A stretch of DNA of 64,000 nt from Bombyx mori (GCF_030269925.1 NC_085133.1:7398001-7462000), one strand, 5' to 3'; shown: positions 44,064-55,518, counted from the first letter of the stretch. The notes: a model not told the origin generated them from the sequence alone. Program-made: numbers and translations.

Positions 44064-44345
44064 TCATGTTACAATAAAATTTAATATAACTTGGAACAAA
44101 TTACGCACGGTTATTCGGCCCCAAAGTAAGATTAGAATAGTGTTATGGGTACCAGAGACATGACATACATACTTATATACGTTTAAATACATATATATAT
44201 ATATAATATATAATAGATCATTGACACCCAGACAAAGAGCAAACAAACCTGCTCATCACACGAATGTTTACCCGATGAGGGGAATCGAACCCACGACCCT
44301 CGGCGGAACAGTCGGGGGCGCTAACTATTGCACCACCGAGTCAGT
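44064..44345 (-). repeat. tRNA-derived SINE (family S2), complete copy
   Basis: Minus strand from 44345: A-box-like GGTGCAATAGTTAGCGCC, B box GGGTTCGATTCCCC, then a body with GATGAGCAGGTTTGTTTGC, an AT microsatellite (44190-44215) and a TTTGGGGCCGAATAACCG end. It differs from S1 and Bm1, making a third SINE family. Confidence 0.78.
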
Positions 44346-44469
44346 CAACAATATAAGCACTTTCAAATAATGTTTATCTTAAGGACACGATACCTTAAGA
44401 TTGACAACTTTAATCTTTTAACTGCTAGCAGTAACAATGCTAATTTTGCGGTTTAAATTCAGTAGCCTC

Positions 44470-44638
44470 TGCTTAGTGCGAGTTTTTTAAAGTTCTCGAT
44501 AGCGTAAAAGTTAACTCAAATTCGTATGGAGTTTGCCTACGTTTGCCGCTAGCGGCGCTGTTCCAACTGCATACAAATTCGAGTTAACTTTTACGCTATC
44601 GAGAACGTTAAAAAACTCCCACTAAGTACACTGATAAA
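44470..44638. mobile_element. fold-back MITE
   Basis: About 165 bp, almost entirely an inverted repeat. The left arm TTCTCGATAGCGTAAAAGTT and right arm AACTTTTACGCTATCGAGAA surround a core with CCGCTAGCGGCGC. The right terminus reads TTAGTG...CACTGAT-type when inverted. The left terminus has a few extra bases. Confidence 0.8.
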
Positions 44639-45132
44639 TCCCAGATCAATCTCAGAGCTGGATGTGCAGCGCCGTCTTCACCCCAGTATAAAACTGTACA
44701 TCCTAGATAATGTAGGATTATAAAATAAATAATAGTTTAAAAAAACTAACAAAATACGCTTTTATAGGAAATCCAACAAAAAAATTTGAAAATAAATTTT
44801 AATAAATTTGAATTAAAAATAGTGTAAGATAAAATGATTTTATTATAAAAAAAGAGTGGGGTGCATGGAATCAGCATAAAAGCGTATTTTGTTAATTTTT
44901 TAAAGTATTATTTATTTTTAATTTATTTTGTTGAATTTCAATTTTTTCAATTCTTTTTTTAAATATTGAATTGTCATCGGTCCTTAATAAGTATACCAAA
45001 TTTTGAATTAATCCGACGTTTTGAAGGGGGTCAAAATCATGTTCAGAGATTCCGTTGCATACTAACATACATACGTCTGAAGCTAATAAAAGCGTATTAA
45101 TAAGCTAATTCGTGTATGCTTAAAGGAAAAAT
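44639..45132. other. no recognisable feature
   Basis: AT-rich spacer before the satellite; nothing assigned. Confidence 0.5.
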
Positions 45133-46270
45133 AATTTGGAAGTCACGTTATAAAGTCAATAGGTTCTAAGTGTTGTTGTCACTTATTGTATTCCAATATT
45201 GCGCTCCACTATACATTTAATAACACTATACATATAATAATACCATACCATACATTTAATAATTTGGAAGTCACGTAATAAAGTCAATAGGTTCTAAGTG
45301 TTGTTGTCACTTGTTGTATTCCAATATTGCGCTCCACTATACATTTAATAATACTATACATATAATAATACCATACCATACATTTAATAATTTGGAAGTC
45401 ACGTAATAAAGTCAATAGGTTCTAAGTGTTGTTGTCACTTGTTGTATTCCAATATTGCGCTCCACTATACATTTAATAATACTATACATATAATAATACT
45501 ATACTATACATTTAATAATACCATACCATACATTTAATAATTTGGAAGTCACGTAATAAAGTCAATAGATTCTAAGTGTTGTTGTCACTTGTTGTATTCC
45601 AATATTGCGCTCCACTATACATTTAATAATACTATACATATAATAATACCATACCATACATTTAATAATTTGGAAGTCACGTAATAAAGTCAATAGGTTC
45701 TAAGTGTTGTTGTCACTTGTTGTATTCCAATATTGCGCTCCACTATACATTTAATAGTACTATACATATAATAATACTATACTATACATTTAATAATTTG
45801 GAAGTCACGTAATAAAGTCAATAGGTTCTAAGTGTTGTTGTCACTTGTTGTATTCCAATATTGCGCACCACTATACATTTAATAATACTATACATATAAT
45901 AATACTATACTATACATTTAATAATTTGGAAGTCACGTTATAAAGTCAATAGGTTCTAAGTGTTGTTGTCACTTGTTGTATTCCGATATTGCGCTCCACT
46001 ATACATTTAATAATACTATACATATAATAATACTATACTATACTATACATGTAATAATTTGGAAGTCACGTAATAAAGTCAATAGGTTCTAAGTGTTGTT
46101 GTCACTTGTTGTATTCCGATATTGCGCTCCACTATACATTTAATAATACTATACATATAATAATACCATACCATACATTTAATAATTTGGAAGTCACGTA
46201 ATAAAGTCAATAGGTTCTAAGTGTTGTTGTCACTTGTTGTATTCCGATATTGCGCTCCACTATACATTTA
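45133..46270 (+). repeat. 128-bp satellite array, about 8.7 units
   Basis: Units start at 45133, 45261, 45389, 45539, 45667, 45795, 45923, 46056 and 46184 (last one partial). Spacing is 128 bases except one of 150 and one of 133. The longer ones gain copies of the internal CCATACCATACATTTAATAA or ACTAT sub-repeat. Each unit starts AATTTGGAAGTCACG and contains GTTGTTGTCACTTGTTG. Units differ by only a few bases, so the array is young or homogenised. No copy lies outside the array. Confidence 0.97.
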
Positions 46271-47104
46271 TTTAACCATTAACTTCACGGCCTTTTGAGA
46301 TGCTGTTTACGGTCGACCACTCAGGAGATACGACGACTGAGCAACGAAGATCCTAAATAAACAACATTTATTTTTAAATCTTAACGTTCCTAAGATCCTT
46401 GTGTGCGGAGTGTTGAAGACTTTAATTTCCCTTGGGCGTTGTAATGGCGATAGTAATTTTAGACGTCAATCGAATGTATATGTCGTGGGAGTATCGTCTT
46501 TTTTAATGGTCAAGATGTTCCAGTTTATCAATATCGATAGTTTTCTTTTTTAGAAACATAAAGGAATTCTTTGATTTATTTTACACTTAAGTTTAAAGCA
46601 AGAGTAAGGTATATGTTCAATACATGTAGACTCTTGACCTCTAATGGTCAAGTATATGTTAACAGTTTTATTTATGGCGATTTACTTGGCACTCGAGCAC
46701 CGCGATAGTATAATATAGTTCACAGACCCGAGAATAACTTCAAGTCCACTAACGATAATTCATAAGTCTTCGTTTTCAATCGTTTCATTCTGAACAGAGC
46801 GGTCGTGATCGTCATGTAGTGTTGGAAGGGGTAGACTTGACTCACGACGTCCCGGCTTTTCTCCCCGCACGAAGTCATCCTACTGCACTCATTCAGTCTC
46901 GTACTGTAGTTCCGATTTGGTCGGTCCACCGCATTGATGACATCCCGCGCGTTTTTATACCATCTAACTTTCTTTACGCGATTTAATTTATAAATGTTTG
47001 TAGCTGAGTTTCGCGTATCAACGTCTGAATCATCGCACGCGTTTTTCTACGAAGTAACAACACCCACTTGGTGGAAGAACTTTCTTTATAATACGAAATG
47101 ATCA
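46271..47104. other. no recognisable feature
   Basis: Spacer; nothing assigned. Confidence 0.5.
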
Positions 47105-47200
47105 CAATAGTCGTATTCTTCGCTCCTGGCTGAGCCTATGCTCGCCCACCTGTCCTGGTGAAACTGGAAAGATCTAAGAGACACCAGTAATCCTTCCTTC
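47105..47200 (+). repeat. dispersed repeat N, copy 2
   Basis: CACCTGTCCTGGTGAAACTG parallels the minus strand of 34635-34735. Confidence 0.4.
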
Positions 47201-47904
47201 CTAAAAAAAAGTCGTATTCTGTAACGGTATTTTAGTAAAAGGTACGCTTAAAAAATCATAAAGTATTTATTACCTACTTTGTATAAAACGGGTGGCCATT
47301 AGATCTGTTGGCATTTCAAATAAACAAGTTTAAGGAACCTTATTTACAACGGTCAAGTTTCAGGGACACGACCTTCAGCAATGAAGAAAGCGACGAAGAA
47401 GAAGAAGAAGATATACTGCTATATGAATTAATATCGTGACTAATCACAATATAGCGCAATATACCACGTGTGTTAAAAATTTATAACTTCATGAAATTCT
47501 TTAATCACTACCGTCCAAAGACAGGTGTGTTACTAAATGAACTGGCTATTAAATCAGTTTTTACATCAATGCTTCGTCAGTGGTACTCGAAATAAGCGTG
47601 AATCATGAAAACGTACGAAAAGATTATCAGTTGGATGAAAATAGGTCGCTCTGTTCCGACAAAATTTCTGTAACACGATTTACAAAACGCTAAGTAGAAG
47701 AATGTAACAATATTGTTTTGATTGTGAACGTTTTTTATTACTCATAAATTATTACTCAAGTTAAAAAAACATTCTGATTTAGGCATAATAATAAAATTAT
47801 AGTAAAAGTATTAAACAATGTCTTTAAATCAACAGGAGTCCTTTTTTCCAATACAACATTAACATATCGTAATTACTCGGTAATTAAAAATAGTCGATGT
47901 GCGT
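47201..47904. other. no recognisable feature
   Basis: Spacer with a GAAGAAGAAGAA run near 47395-47410. Confidence 0.5.
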
Positions 47905-48628
47905 AGCGAATCTACCCTACTGTGAGACCCATTCTTATTTATGGCTCAGAGACATAGGTACTCAGCAAATAGGATGAGAACAGTCTACTTGTGTTCGAGC
48001 GTAAGATCCTAAGACGGATATTCGGTGCTGTACAGGAAAACGATACATCGTCGTTGTCAAATCAAAATCTGCTATGTGGGCTTTTTGAGATTTTTACATT
48101 TTGACCTTTTCGTATGGTTCACAGCCCTATCTACCGTATAAAAAAGCTGTTATGTGTCTATGGCTTTAATATTTATCTATAGCCTTCATTTGATATAGTT
48201 CTTAAAAATTCACCTTCATATAAAAGTTTATACGAAAATGTTTTTACTCGTTAATTCAAAATAGAGTTTTTGCACATAGCAGATTTTGGTCTGACAACGA
48301 CGATATGGAGGACACGTTATAACCACATATTTACAAAGATCCTAACATAATAACAAATATAAAAATTGGACGCCTACGTATCGTAGGACATGTAATTCAA
48401 ATGGAGGAGACCAGAATGCCAAGACAACTACTGTATGGCAAACCAGAGGGCCGCAGAAATCGTGGCAGGCCCAAACTCCGATGGTTAGGTGGCGTAGAGC
48501 ACGACGTCAAAGTTATCGGTGTCAGGAACTGGAAGGAGAAAGCCCTGAATAGAGCAGCCTGGAGAGACATACTGGACCAGGCTAAAGCCCACTCTGGGCT
48601 GTGAGGCCTAAGATGATGATGATGATGT
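47905..48628 (+). pseudogene. RTE-like LINE ORF2 C-terminus, split by a MITE
   Basis: First part 47910-48048 translates as RPILIYGSET, a stop where Trp is expected, DENSLLVFERKILRRIFG and VQEND. The second part from about 48307 continues into GRLRIVGHVIQMEETRMPRQ, GRPKLRWLGGVEHD and NWKEKALNRAAWRDIL up to the stop at 48602-48604. These blocks are the conserved region after the RT domain of RTE-type LINEs. A GATGAT microsatellite tail (48610-48628) follows. It has several stops and an insertion at 48049-48302, so it is dead. Confidence 0.85.
48049..48302. mobile_element. 254-bp MITE inside the RTE remnant
   Basis: The ends are inverted over about 30 bases with two mismatches (CGTCGTTGTC at the left, GACAACGACG at the right). 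The flanks ACAT (48045-48048) and ATAT (48303-48306) fit a 3-4 base target duplication. Removing the element and one flank restores the LINE reading frame. No coding capacity. Confidence 0.82.
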
Positions 48629-48949
48629 ACGTGGATTTTAGAGTAGTTCGAAAAATAATTATTAATTTGTCTCGATCAGCTCTCATACAATTTATTACAG
48701 ATCAAATCTCATGAACAGTTTTGAATCCTCACGGAATATTCCTTGCTTTATACGTCGCCTAAACAGAAAATAGCGATTCGAACCAAAATGGACGACGACT
48801 CTAATGTGCTGATTCAGGGCTATCACAAATGTGCATAAATTATCAGCAAATCTACGGTTCCCATTCTTTAGTGTATATTTCTGACAAAATTTAGTAAGCA
48901 TCAAATTCAATGAACCAAATACTAAATCTTCGTAAAAGAAACACTAAAA
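48629..48949. other. no recognisable feature
   Basis: Spacer; nothing assigned. Confidence 0.5.
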
Positions 48950-49100
48950 AAAAGAAACAGAAAAAGTCCCGCTCCGTGATACGTTGCAATGGATTATGGA
49001 GATATGAACCTAGGAGGGTTGAAGTCAAGCAAGCGGCCGGTCGTAAAACGGATATCAAACCCATCTGCAGCATGATGCTGATGAGGTCAGATGATTCTAT
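48950..49100. repeat. dispersed repeat O, copy 1
   Basis: CGTTGCAATGGATTATGGAG, GGAGGGTTGAAGTCA, GCGGCCGGTCGTAA and GCAGCATGAT match 58725-58860 in order. Probably a LINE fragment. Confidence 0.5.
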
Positions 49101-49194
49101 CCACAGCAAAAAGGTATTTGTTATACAAAAACGAATTGTTACAACAGAATCCTGTGAGCACGCTTGAAACAAAAAGTTGTATATACCCGAAATA

Positions 49195-49609
49195 TCTATA
49201 TATTAATACGTGAAGCAAAAACTTTGTATCCCTTTTTACGAAAATTGCGGGGACGGAGGAGTATGAAATTTTGCGCACTTATAGAGAATATATAGAAGAA
49301 GTGCACAATGCTATTTTTTTTTTAAATGCACAAAAGATACATTAAATCAATAAAGAAAACATTACACACACTACATTCCATGTATTTGACGCACGCACGC
49401 ATGCAAACTATTTATTGTCAAAATTTGTTCTTGACGTCTGTGGTCAAATTGAGAATAGATTAAATATTGTTTGTCTTTATTAATATTTTTTTATAGTGTG
49501 GCCTTGGCGAAATTTGTGATTATAGAAGTATACAATACAATCATAATAGTGTACAAAGTTACAATTCCAATTAATTATAGTCGAATTTCGACTACTGCGG
49601 GACCTCTAG
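49195..49609 (+). mobile_element. non-autonomous Helitron, family D copy 4
   Basis: 415 bp between A (49194) and T (49610), TC end at 49195, hairpin AGTCGAATTTCGACT and CTAG end at 49609. The cleanest uninterrupted plus-strand copy. Confidence 0.88.
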
Positions 49610-49610
49610 T

Positions 49611-50020
49611 ATATTTTAATACCGCAAATCGATAAACACGTAATCAGTTACCATGTTAGCTCTGATTACCAGAGCATACACTTTTATAACACAGCAGAAG
49701 TAGATAGGAATAATCAGCTACTACCCTTTGCCACCTGTATTGTACATGAGTCTAGGATTCACTTCAGTACCGAGTCGTGGACATAATTAGAACTATTCAC
49801 GAATAGCTCTTCGCCATACTACATTATAATGACAAAAATAAAAGGCGAAATGGAACCGGAAAAGTCTTTTTAATTAGACATATGTGTTGGAGACCTATTC
49901 GTAAAACAATCTTTGCCGATGTCAAAAGGTTTAGAAAAATTACATTAATAGTATGTACCTAAATATGAATTAAGGTTGTTAATAAAGGCTTCTTTATCTT
50001 TATCTTTTCATACGGGAATT
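49611..50020. other. no recognisable feature
   Basis: Spacer; nothing assigned. Confidence 0.5.
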
Positions 50021-50325
50021 TTTTTTATTGCCCTTGTAGGCATATGGCCCACCTGATGGTGAGTGGTTACCGTCGCCCATGGACTTCAGCAATGCCAGGG
50101 GCAGAGCCAAGCCGCTGCCTACCGCATAATACTCTCCAAAAGCCTCTTTTAAAGAAGGACATGTCATAGCGCTCGGGAAACACCGTGGACGGGAGCTCAT
50201 TCCATAGCCGGATCGTACGTGGCAAAAAAGACCTCTGGAAACGCACTGTCCAGATGATATGGATGAACTCTGCTCCGATGGCGGGAGGTGCGATGATAAA
50301 AAGGAGTGAGGGGATCATCTCAAAA
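50021..50325 (-). repeat. dispersed repeat B, long copy
   Basis: TTATTGCCCTTGTAGGCATA to GGCGGGAGGTGCGATGATAA; same box order as 43729-44060. Confidence 0.88.
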
Positions 50326-50439
50326 TTAGGAAGAAAAGTAAATAATACGAAGATAGGTGGATAATGAGGTTGTTCTGGTTGCTTAAGTATTTGTTTAGAT
50401 ATATGAATGAACGTTCTAACTTCAGTTATATCAAACTAA

Positions 50440-50580
50440 GGTTTTCTTGTGTTATGGATACCAAAAAAAATACGAAGATAAGTAAACCCAAACTAATTTG
50501 TTTAATAAATATTTTGATGGCGTTCGAGATTCGAACACGTAGAAGTAGTGAGGTCATTACACTAACCACTAACAACCCGA
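50440..50580 (-). repeat. tRNA-headed SINE, probably family S2, degenerate
   Basis: Minus strand: TTGTTAGTGGTTAGTGTAAT (A-box-like) and GTGTTCGAATCTCG (B-box-like). GTGTTATGGATACCA at the other end matches the S2 end. Confidence 0.5.
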
Positions 50581-52429
50581 CATGGTATTATTAAATTACC
50601 CTCTTGGAAAAGGCTGCTGGGATAATTCAATTAATCGAGGAAGGTGAACGAATGCGTTGATTAGACCTTTAGGAAAATTGGGCAGTTTTTCCACGTTGTT
50701 CCCTCTTCAGGATTGACATAATTTACCGACGGACTTTCTATTAAGCTGCCTTTTGTATTAAAATATAAAAAAGGTGCCAATTTAAATAATCTCCATTTAT
50801 TTCCTTACAAAATTTTCCCTTTTTAGAGGTAATGCCCAAGGCATTCTCTACCGCCTCAACTAAGGGCATATAGAGTATTTCAGGTGTATTGCTTCACTGA
50901 AAAGAAAATATTATACGCATATACAAATCAGACACAGCATACATACATATGTATGTGCGCATCAACTCATCAACTCCTCTTTCGTGAAGTCAGGAAAGAC
51001 GGAGGCAGCGCGGCGAGGGAGGGGGCGCCAAACCGACGCGTTGCGTAAAATGTACAACCACCTTCACTTCCGAACGGGACTCACCAGCTACAAGACGCGC
51101 AATATTATGTACAATATTACGTTCAAATTAAAACCAAAAAGAATTTAATAGTATTTCGTAGTTTAACGGCAGAAGTCACAAACCACCTAAAAAATCACAA
51201 GGGAGATACAATCTGAAATTCACAATCAAGAACAGTATGTACATCCGAGCACTACGAAAGAAAAGGAAGTCAAAACACATTCGTTGCCTGACTTAGGAAG
51301 AGTGAAGTCGTCACGTTACTGTCATCGTTTCGTGCTACGCAATCTCTTTGCACGACTACCCCATATACGCCCACATGTCAAAAAAAAAAAAGAAAATATT
51401 AGCTCATTCTGTGCCATACATAACAAACAACGCAGTATATATTTTTGATTACATAATAGAACTTGCAATATTAAACATATACAACGTATACATATGTAAA
51501 TACATATATAACACATGTAAATACATATATAACAAAAAAAACATATAGTATTACATGGAAAATACAAACAGATCATATAGATTGCAAGTTTAGTTATTTT
51601 ATGGTAATTTCTTCAGTTTTCGTGAGTTCATTTTAATAAAAATTTAAAGGTTCATTCGTGGCCACGAAAACTGTAAAGTATCTGAAACGTCGAAAATAAT
51701 AGAACGAGAATAATAAACGCGAGTTTGAAGCTTTAAAAGTAATTTTAATTATAGTTGATATATTATGTTCCAGACGTTTCCTTCAAAGGTTGCCGGCTTC
51801 TTTAAGATCTACACAAAAAAATTGTTTGAACATATTCGCGAGCTCATTCTATTATCTATTCATATTACTAATAAAATACGAAAAACGACTATTAATAAAG
51901 ACACTCTTTATAATAATGAATACGGGTCTTCGTGCACTTCGCAATGGCCTCGTGGCGAACCTCTCTTAGGTTTTTAGAATTTTTACAATCTCTTTATGTT
52001 GCATGCATACATGTTTTACTGCCTTAAAATTAGTATGCTTATTAACATCCTGCAAATATGATCGGAACTAATCATATTTGCGAATGGTCATAGACTATGC
52101 CAAGAGAATAGACACGTCGCTGCTTTTCCTAACACCGTTTGCTTAAGCCTCGTAAAAAAATTTTGTTCAAAGGCTTTAAAATGTAAGATCTAGTCAACTA
52201 TAGAACGACTGTACAATAAATAAGTACACTAAATTGATGTTGAAAATATTGAATTTGTATTAATATAGCTGACACAGAATTTAGGAGAAACGTGGCATAA
52301 ATATGCTGACTCAGGACTCTGCGGGTCGAAGATAGGAATTGTTTGCATAAAACGTTATAATATGTAGTGACTTGCAGTTTTGATTTTATACAAAATCGGT
52401 CGTATTTATTATTAAATATTATAAGTAAA
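50581..52429. other. no recognisable gene
   Basis: About 1.85 kb. A GC-rich patch at 50995-51050 (GGCGAGGGAGGGGGCGCC) stands out; AT-rich ACATATA repeats at 51480-51545. No motif-bearing frame. Confidence 0.45.
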
Positions 52430-52679
52430 CTAGCTGTACCCGACCGCTTTGCTGGGCATTTAAAATTAACAATATTACTTCTCACCCCCACAAAGATTCT
52501 CATCATTAACGCCCCCGCAGCTGGTGTAGGGAGTCCAACACTCATGTAAATATTAGCCTATCCATTAAGTACACGTATTTTCTACATGGATACCAAGTTT
52601 CAAGTCAATCGGATGCATGGTTCAGTAGTTATAACGGAACATCCGTAAAAACCACTGTAGATTTATATATTAGTATAGA
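52430..52679 (-). mobile_element. non-autonomous Helitron, family F copy 3
   Basis: 250 bp. The plus-strand flanks are A (52429) and T (52680). The CTAG end is at 52430, and the TC end at 52679 with GATTTATATATTAGTATAGA inside it. Confidence 0.85.
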
Positions 52680-53172
52680 TTATTATTTATATATGGTATA
52701 GTAGCACGTGCTCAGTTAAAAAAAAAATCTTAAGACTATATGTAAATTAGATTGACCAATGAATATACATTTAAATGTAGGTAGGTACAAATTATGCACG
52801 GTCACGTGGTATTTTTCAAACGAAACTAATTAAAATGCGAAAGATTTTTAAACGAGAGGAAAAAATGTAAAATCACGAGCACGAAAAAAAGGGTTGAAAT
52901 TTTCCACCAAAAAGCTCCGGAGACAAAAGCTTCAAAGTGTAAAGCGCGAAAAAGCAAATTAAAAGTCCTTGAGTCGTTCAATTTCCAGTTTCATTAGAAC
53001 GATGGCACCGTAATTAATCTATCTTCAGCTAGCGACCAGAATTTCCTTTTGTATTTCGTTTGGATATAAGTTTCTTCTTGGATATCCTAAATAAATAAAA
53101 TAAGTACATACACTCAGATTGGTTTAAGTATCACTATTTACTAGATGTTTCGTAAGCAGACAGATGAACGTT
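52680..53172. other. no recognisable feature
   Basis: Spacer; nothing assigned. Confidence 0.5.
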
Positions 53173-53370
53173 TTTTTATTGCTTTGATGGCCGAATGATT
53201 CCACAGCCCACCTGATGTGACCATGTGATTGGTTACCATGGTTACCAAACGCCCAAACATCAGAATACGAATGTCGCCTGTCAGCTTGAGATACGAGAAC
53301 GAAGTCTCAATTGTGTATCAACTAGAGTATCACCTCTTAACGCATCACTGTTTCACGCAAGAAATGAAGG
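53173..53370 (-). repeat. Bm1-like SINE, very old copy
   Basis: TTTATTGCTTTGATGG, CCACAGCCCACCTGATG, GCTTGAGATACGAGAACG and AACGCATCACTGTTTCACG follow Bm1 order at low identity. Confidence 0.6.
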
Positions 53371-53384
53371 TGCTAATTACAAGT

Positions 53385-53796
53385 CGTCGTGGCCTAAGGG
53401 ATAAGCCGTCCAGTTCATTTGTGTTGAGGGATGCACCGATGTTCGAATCCCAGGCGGGTACCAAATTTCTAATGAATTACGTACTCAACAAATGTTCACG
53501 ATTGACTTCCACGTTGAAGGAATAACATCGTGTAATAAAAATGAAACCCGCAAAATTATAATTTGCGTAATCACTGGTGGTAGGACCTCTTGTAGGTCCG
53601 CGCGGGAAGGTACCACCACCCTGCTTATTTCTGTCGTGAAGCAGTAATGCGTTTCGGTTTGAAGGGTGGGGCAGCCGTTGTAACTATACTGAGATCTTAG
53701 AACTTATATCTCAAGGTGGGTGGCGCAGTTACGTTGTAGACCACTTAACACCAGGTGGGCTGAGAGCTCGTCCACCCATCTAAGCAATAAAAAAAA
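53385..53796 (+). repeat. Bm1 SINE, most complete copy
   Basis: Head CGTCGTGGCCTAAGGGATAA (A box) and TGTTCGAATCCCAG (B box), then the GTACTCAACAAATGTTCACG linker that the 24276 copy lacks, the body and the A-tail. A ~20-base deletion removes the TGTCTATGGGCTCC box. It defines a full length of about 430 bp. Confidence 0.95.
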
Positions 53797-54014
53797 TACA
53801 TGTACGAGAATATACTGCGCCGACCCCACATAGTTGGATAAAGAGAAGAATACGAAGGGGAATTACGTGTTGGGGCTTACAATATACCCTAGGATTAGGA
53901 AAAGCCGGTTGGCAATCGCAATACGTTGGTATAATACTCAGAGAACGCCATTGTCCTTTATACGGTGAAATGGAGAGTCGACTTTTGCGATAAAAACGGG
54001 AAGTGATGACAGAG

Positions 54015-54155
54015 CTATTCTAACTATACTTGAGACCTTAGAACTTATATCCCAAGATGGGTGGCGCATTTACGTTGTAAATGTCTATGGGCTCCAGTAA
54101 CCACTTAACATCTGGTGGGCTGTGAGCTCGTCCACACATCTAAGCAATAAAAAAA
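54015..54155 (+). repeat. Bm1 SINE, 5'-truncated
   Basis: CTAACTATACTTGAGACC to AAGCAATAAAAAAATT. Confidence 0.92.
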
Positions 54156-54785
54156 TTAAAAAATCTAGCCATGCCACCAGTAAGTAATACAAGTCTTGTT
54201 ACCTATATATTATCTCCATTTTTTCTTTATACACAGTTAGTTAATTAGCTGTTTTTCACTCATTATGTTGGCCACAAATTATTTAATCTTCTGGTCCTTG
54301 TTTTCTTAAGAGTGTAATTGGAAGACAGGTCTCAATTCAATAAAATTTTCGCATTCCGATATTATAACTCGAAAAGTTACTGCTAAGATTTCATTTTGTA
54401 ACCAATTTTAATTTTATGTGACAATTTAAGTACCTATTTTAATTGGACGAGTTTATTGATCATTTAATAAATATAATAAGTACATTTCTGAAACTAAATA
54501 ACGCGCAACTCAAGTTTATTTATTCTCGTGAAAATAAGACGGTAGTCGCTATTTTTTTATGGAAATAAATTTCGGCAATTTGAGTAACTCAGAACTAATT
54601 GGTATCTCGCGGCCCGTCAGCTTTGTTAATTGATTTTTCTTCCAATTTTTTTGGACAAAACAAATTACGTCAACTCTGAACAAGATTCTTTGGATTTAAC
54701 TGTTATGAGGAGCTTTTTTTCAATCTTAAGAAAAATTAGGCCATCCCTAATGGTGGTAGTATTGAATTTCATTTTATTTTGTTAG
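54156..54785. other. no recognisable feature
   Basis: AT-rich spacer; nothing assigned. Confidence 0.5.
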
Positions 54786-55020
54786 CAGTAGGTTTTTTGC
54801 GTTTGTAAGCAGACGAGCATATGGCCCACCTGATAGATAGTAGTCACAGTCGCTTCATCATCATCATCATCAACAGCCCACAGTCGTCCACTGCTGGACA
54901 TAGGCCTCCCCCAATCCACACCACTGAGCCCGGTCTGCCGCTCTCCTCATCCACTTCATGCCGGCCACCGTGCGCTTATGGAGATCAGTATGCCAGGGGT
55001 ACAGCCGAGCAGGTACTTAT
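54786..55020 (-). repeat. dispersed repeat B split by an RTE fragment
   Basis: GTAAGCAGACGAGCATATGG ... CACAGTCGCTT on the left and TATGGAGATCAGTATGCCAGG on the right are the two sides of a repeat B copy. Confidence 0.75.
54856..54972 (-). mobile_element. RTE-like LINE 3' fragment, 117 bp
   Basis: Plus-strand CATCATCATCATCAAC tail, then GTCCACTGCTGGACATAGGC and GAGCCCGGTCTGCCGC, the C-terminal and tail region shared with 63312-63495. CGCTT flanks both sides (54851-54855, 54973-54977), a 5-base target duplication. Severely 5'-truncated. Confidence 0.85.
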
Positions 55021-55424
55021 TCCAAATAGTTATAAGGCGATTCAATTTTTTTTCACGGCACTATATGCTACAAATAAATTCTCGAAACACACTGATCAGG
55101 ACGTAACTCATAAATCTACCGCACACGCAAATCCGTAATTTAGTTGTCCAAACTATGCTGATAACATCAATAACCGGGCCGACTTCGATCATATTTAAAC
55201 TTGAAAGCCTTGAACGAGATTGAGAAAAAAATGTTTTAAGCAATTGCCCCAAAAAATGTGGTTTTGGTTTCGAAGGTTTATATTATGAACGCTCGCTTCG
55301 ATTTTAAAACTCTTTTTGAAGCTTTTGTAAAAGCTTGTAACTCCCAAAATTTCTTATTAGAAGATAAAATACAGACTAAATGAAAAATGCCAGGGGCTTT
55401 GAATTCTTAATGACGGTATACCTG
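55021..55424. other. no recognisable feature
   Basis: Spacer; nothing assigned. Confidence 0.5.
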
Positions 55425-55467
55425 GAATACCCTCCAGGCTACCAGCGAAAAGATCCGTAGAAAAAAA
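55425..55467 (+). repeat. LINE family C extreme 3' end
   Basis: GGAATACCCTCCAGGCTACC then AGCGAAAAGATCCGTAGAAAAAAA resembles the last ~45 bases of family C plus its A-tail. Confidence 0.5.
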
Positions 55468-55518
55468 GAAAGATAGCAGGATAATTATCTATCCTGCTAT
55501 CTTTCTTTTTTTCTACGG
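55455..55518. repeat. perfect 29-bp hairpin with 6-base loop
   Basis: Left arm 55455-55483 and right arm 55490-55518 are perfect reverse complements (CCGTAG...GCAGGATA and its inverse) around ATTATC. The left arm includes a LINE A-tail, so the right arm is likely a reverse copy of it. Confidence 0.97.

Noticed and set aside
45133..46270. CRISPR-like repeat array
   Set aside because: Long homogeneous head-to-tail units without unique spacers in a eukaryotic genome; it is a satellite.
48910..49172. Overlapping 85- and 93-codon frames
   Set aside because: They lie in repeat O, which recurs at 58725 without either frame.
54821..55138. 105-codon plus-strand frame
   Set aside because: It runs across repeat B and the antisense of an RTE fragment; not a single biological unit.
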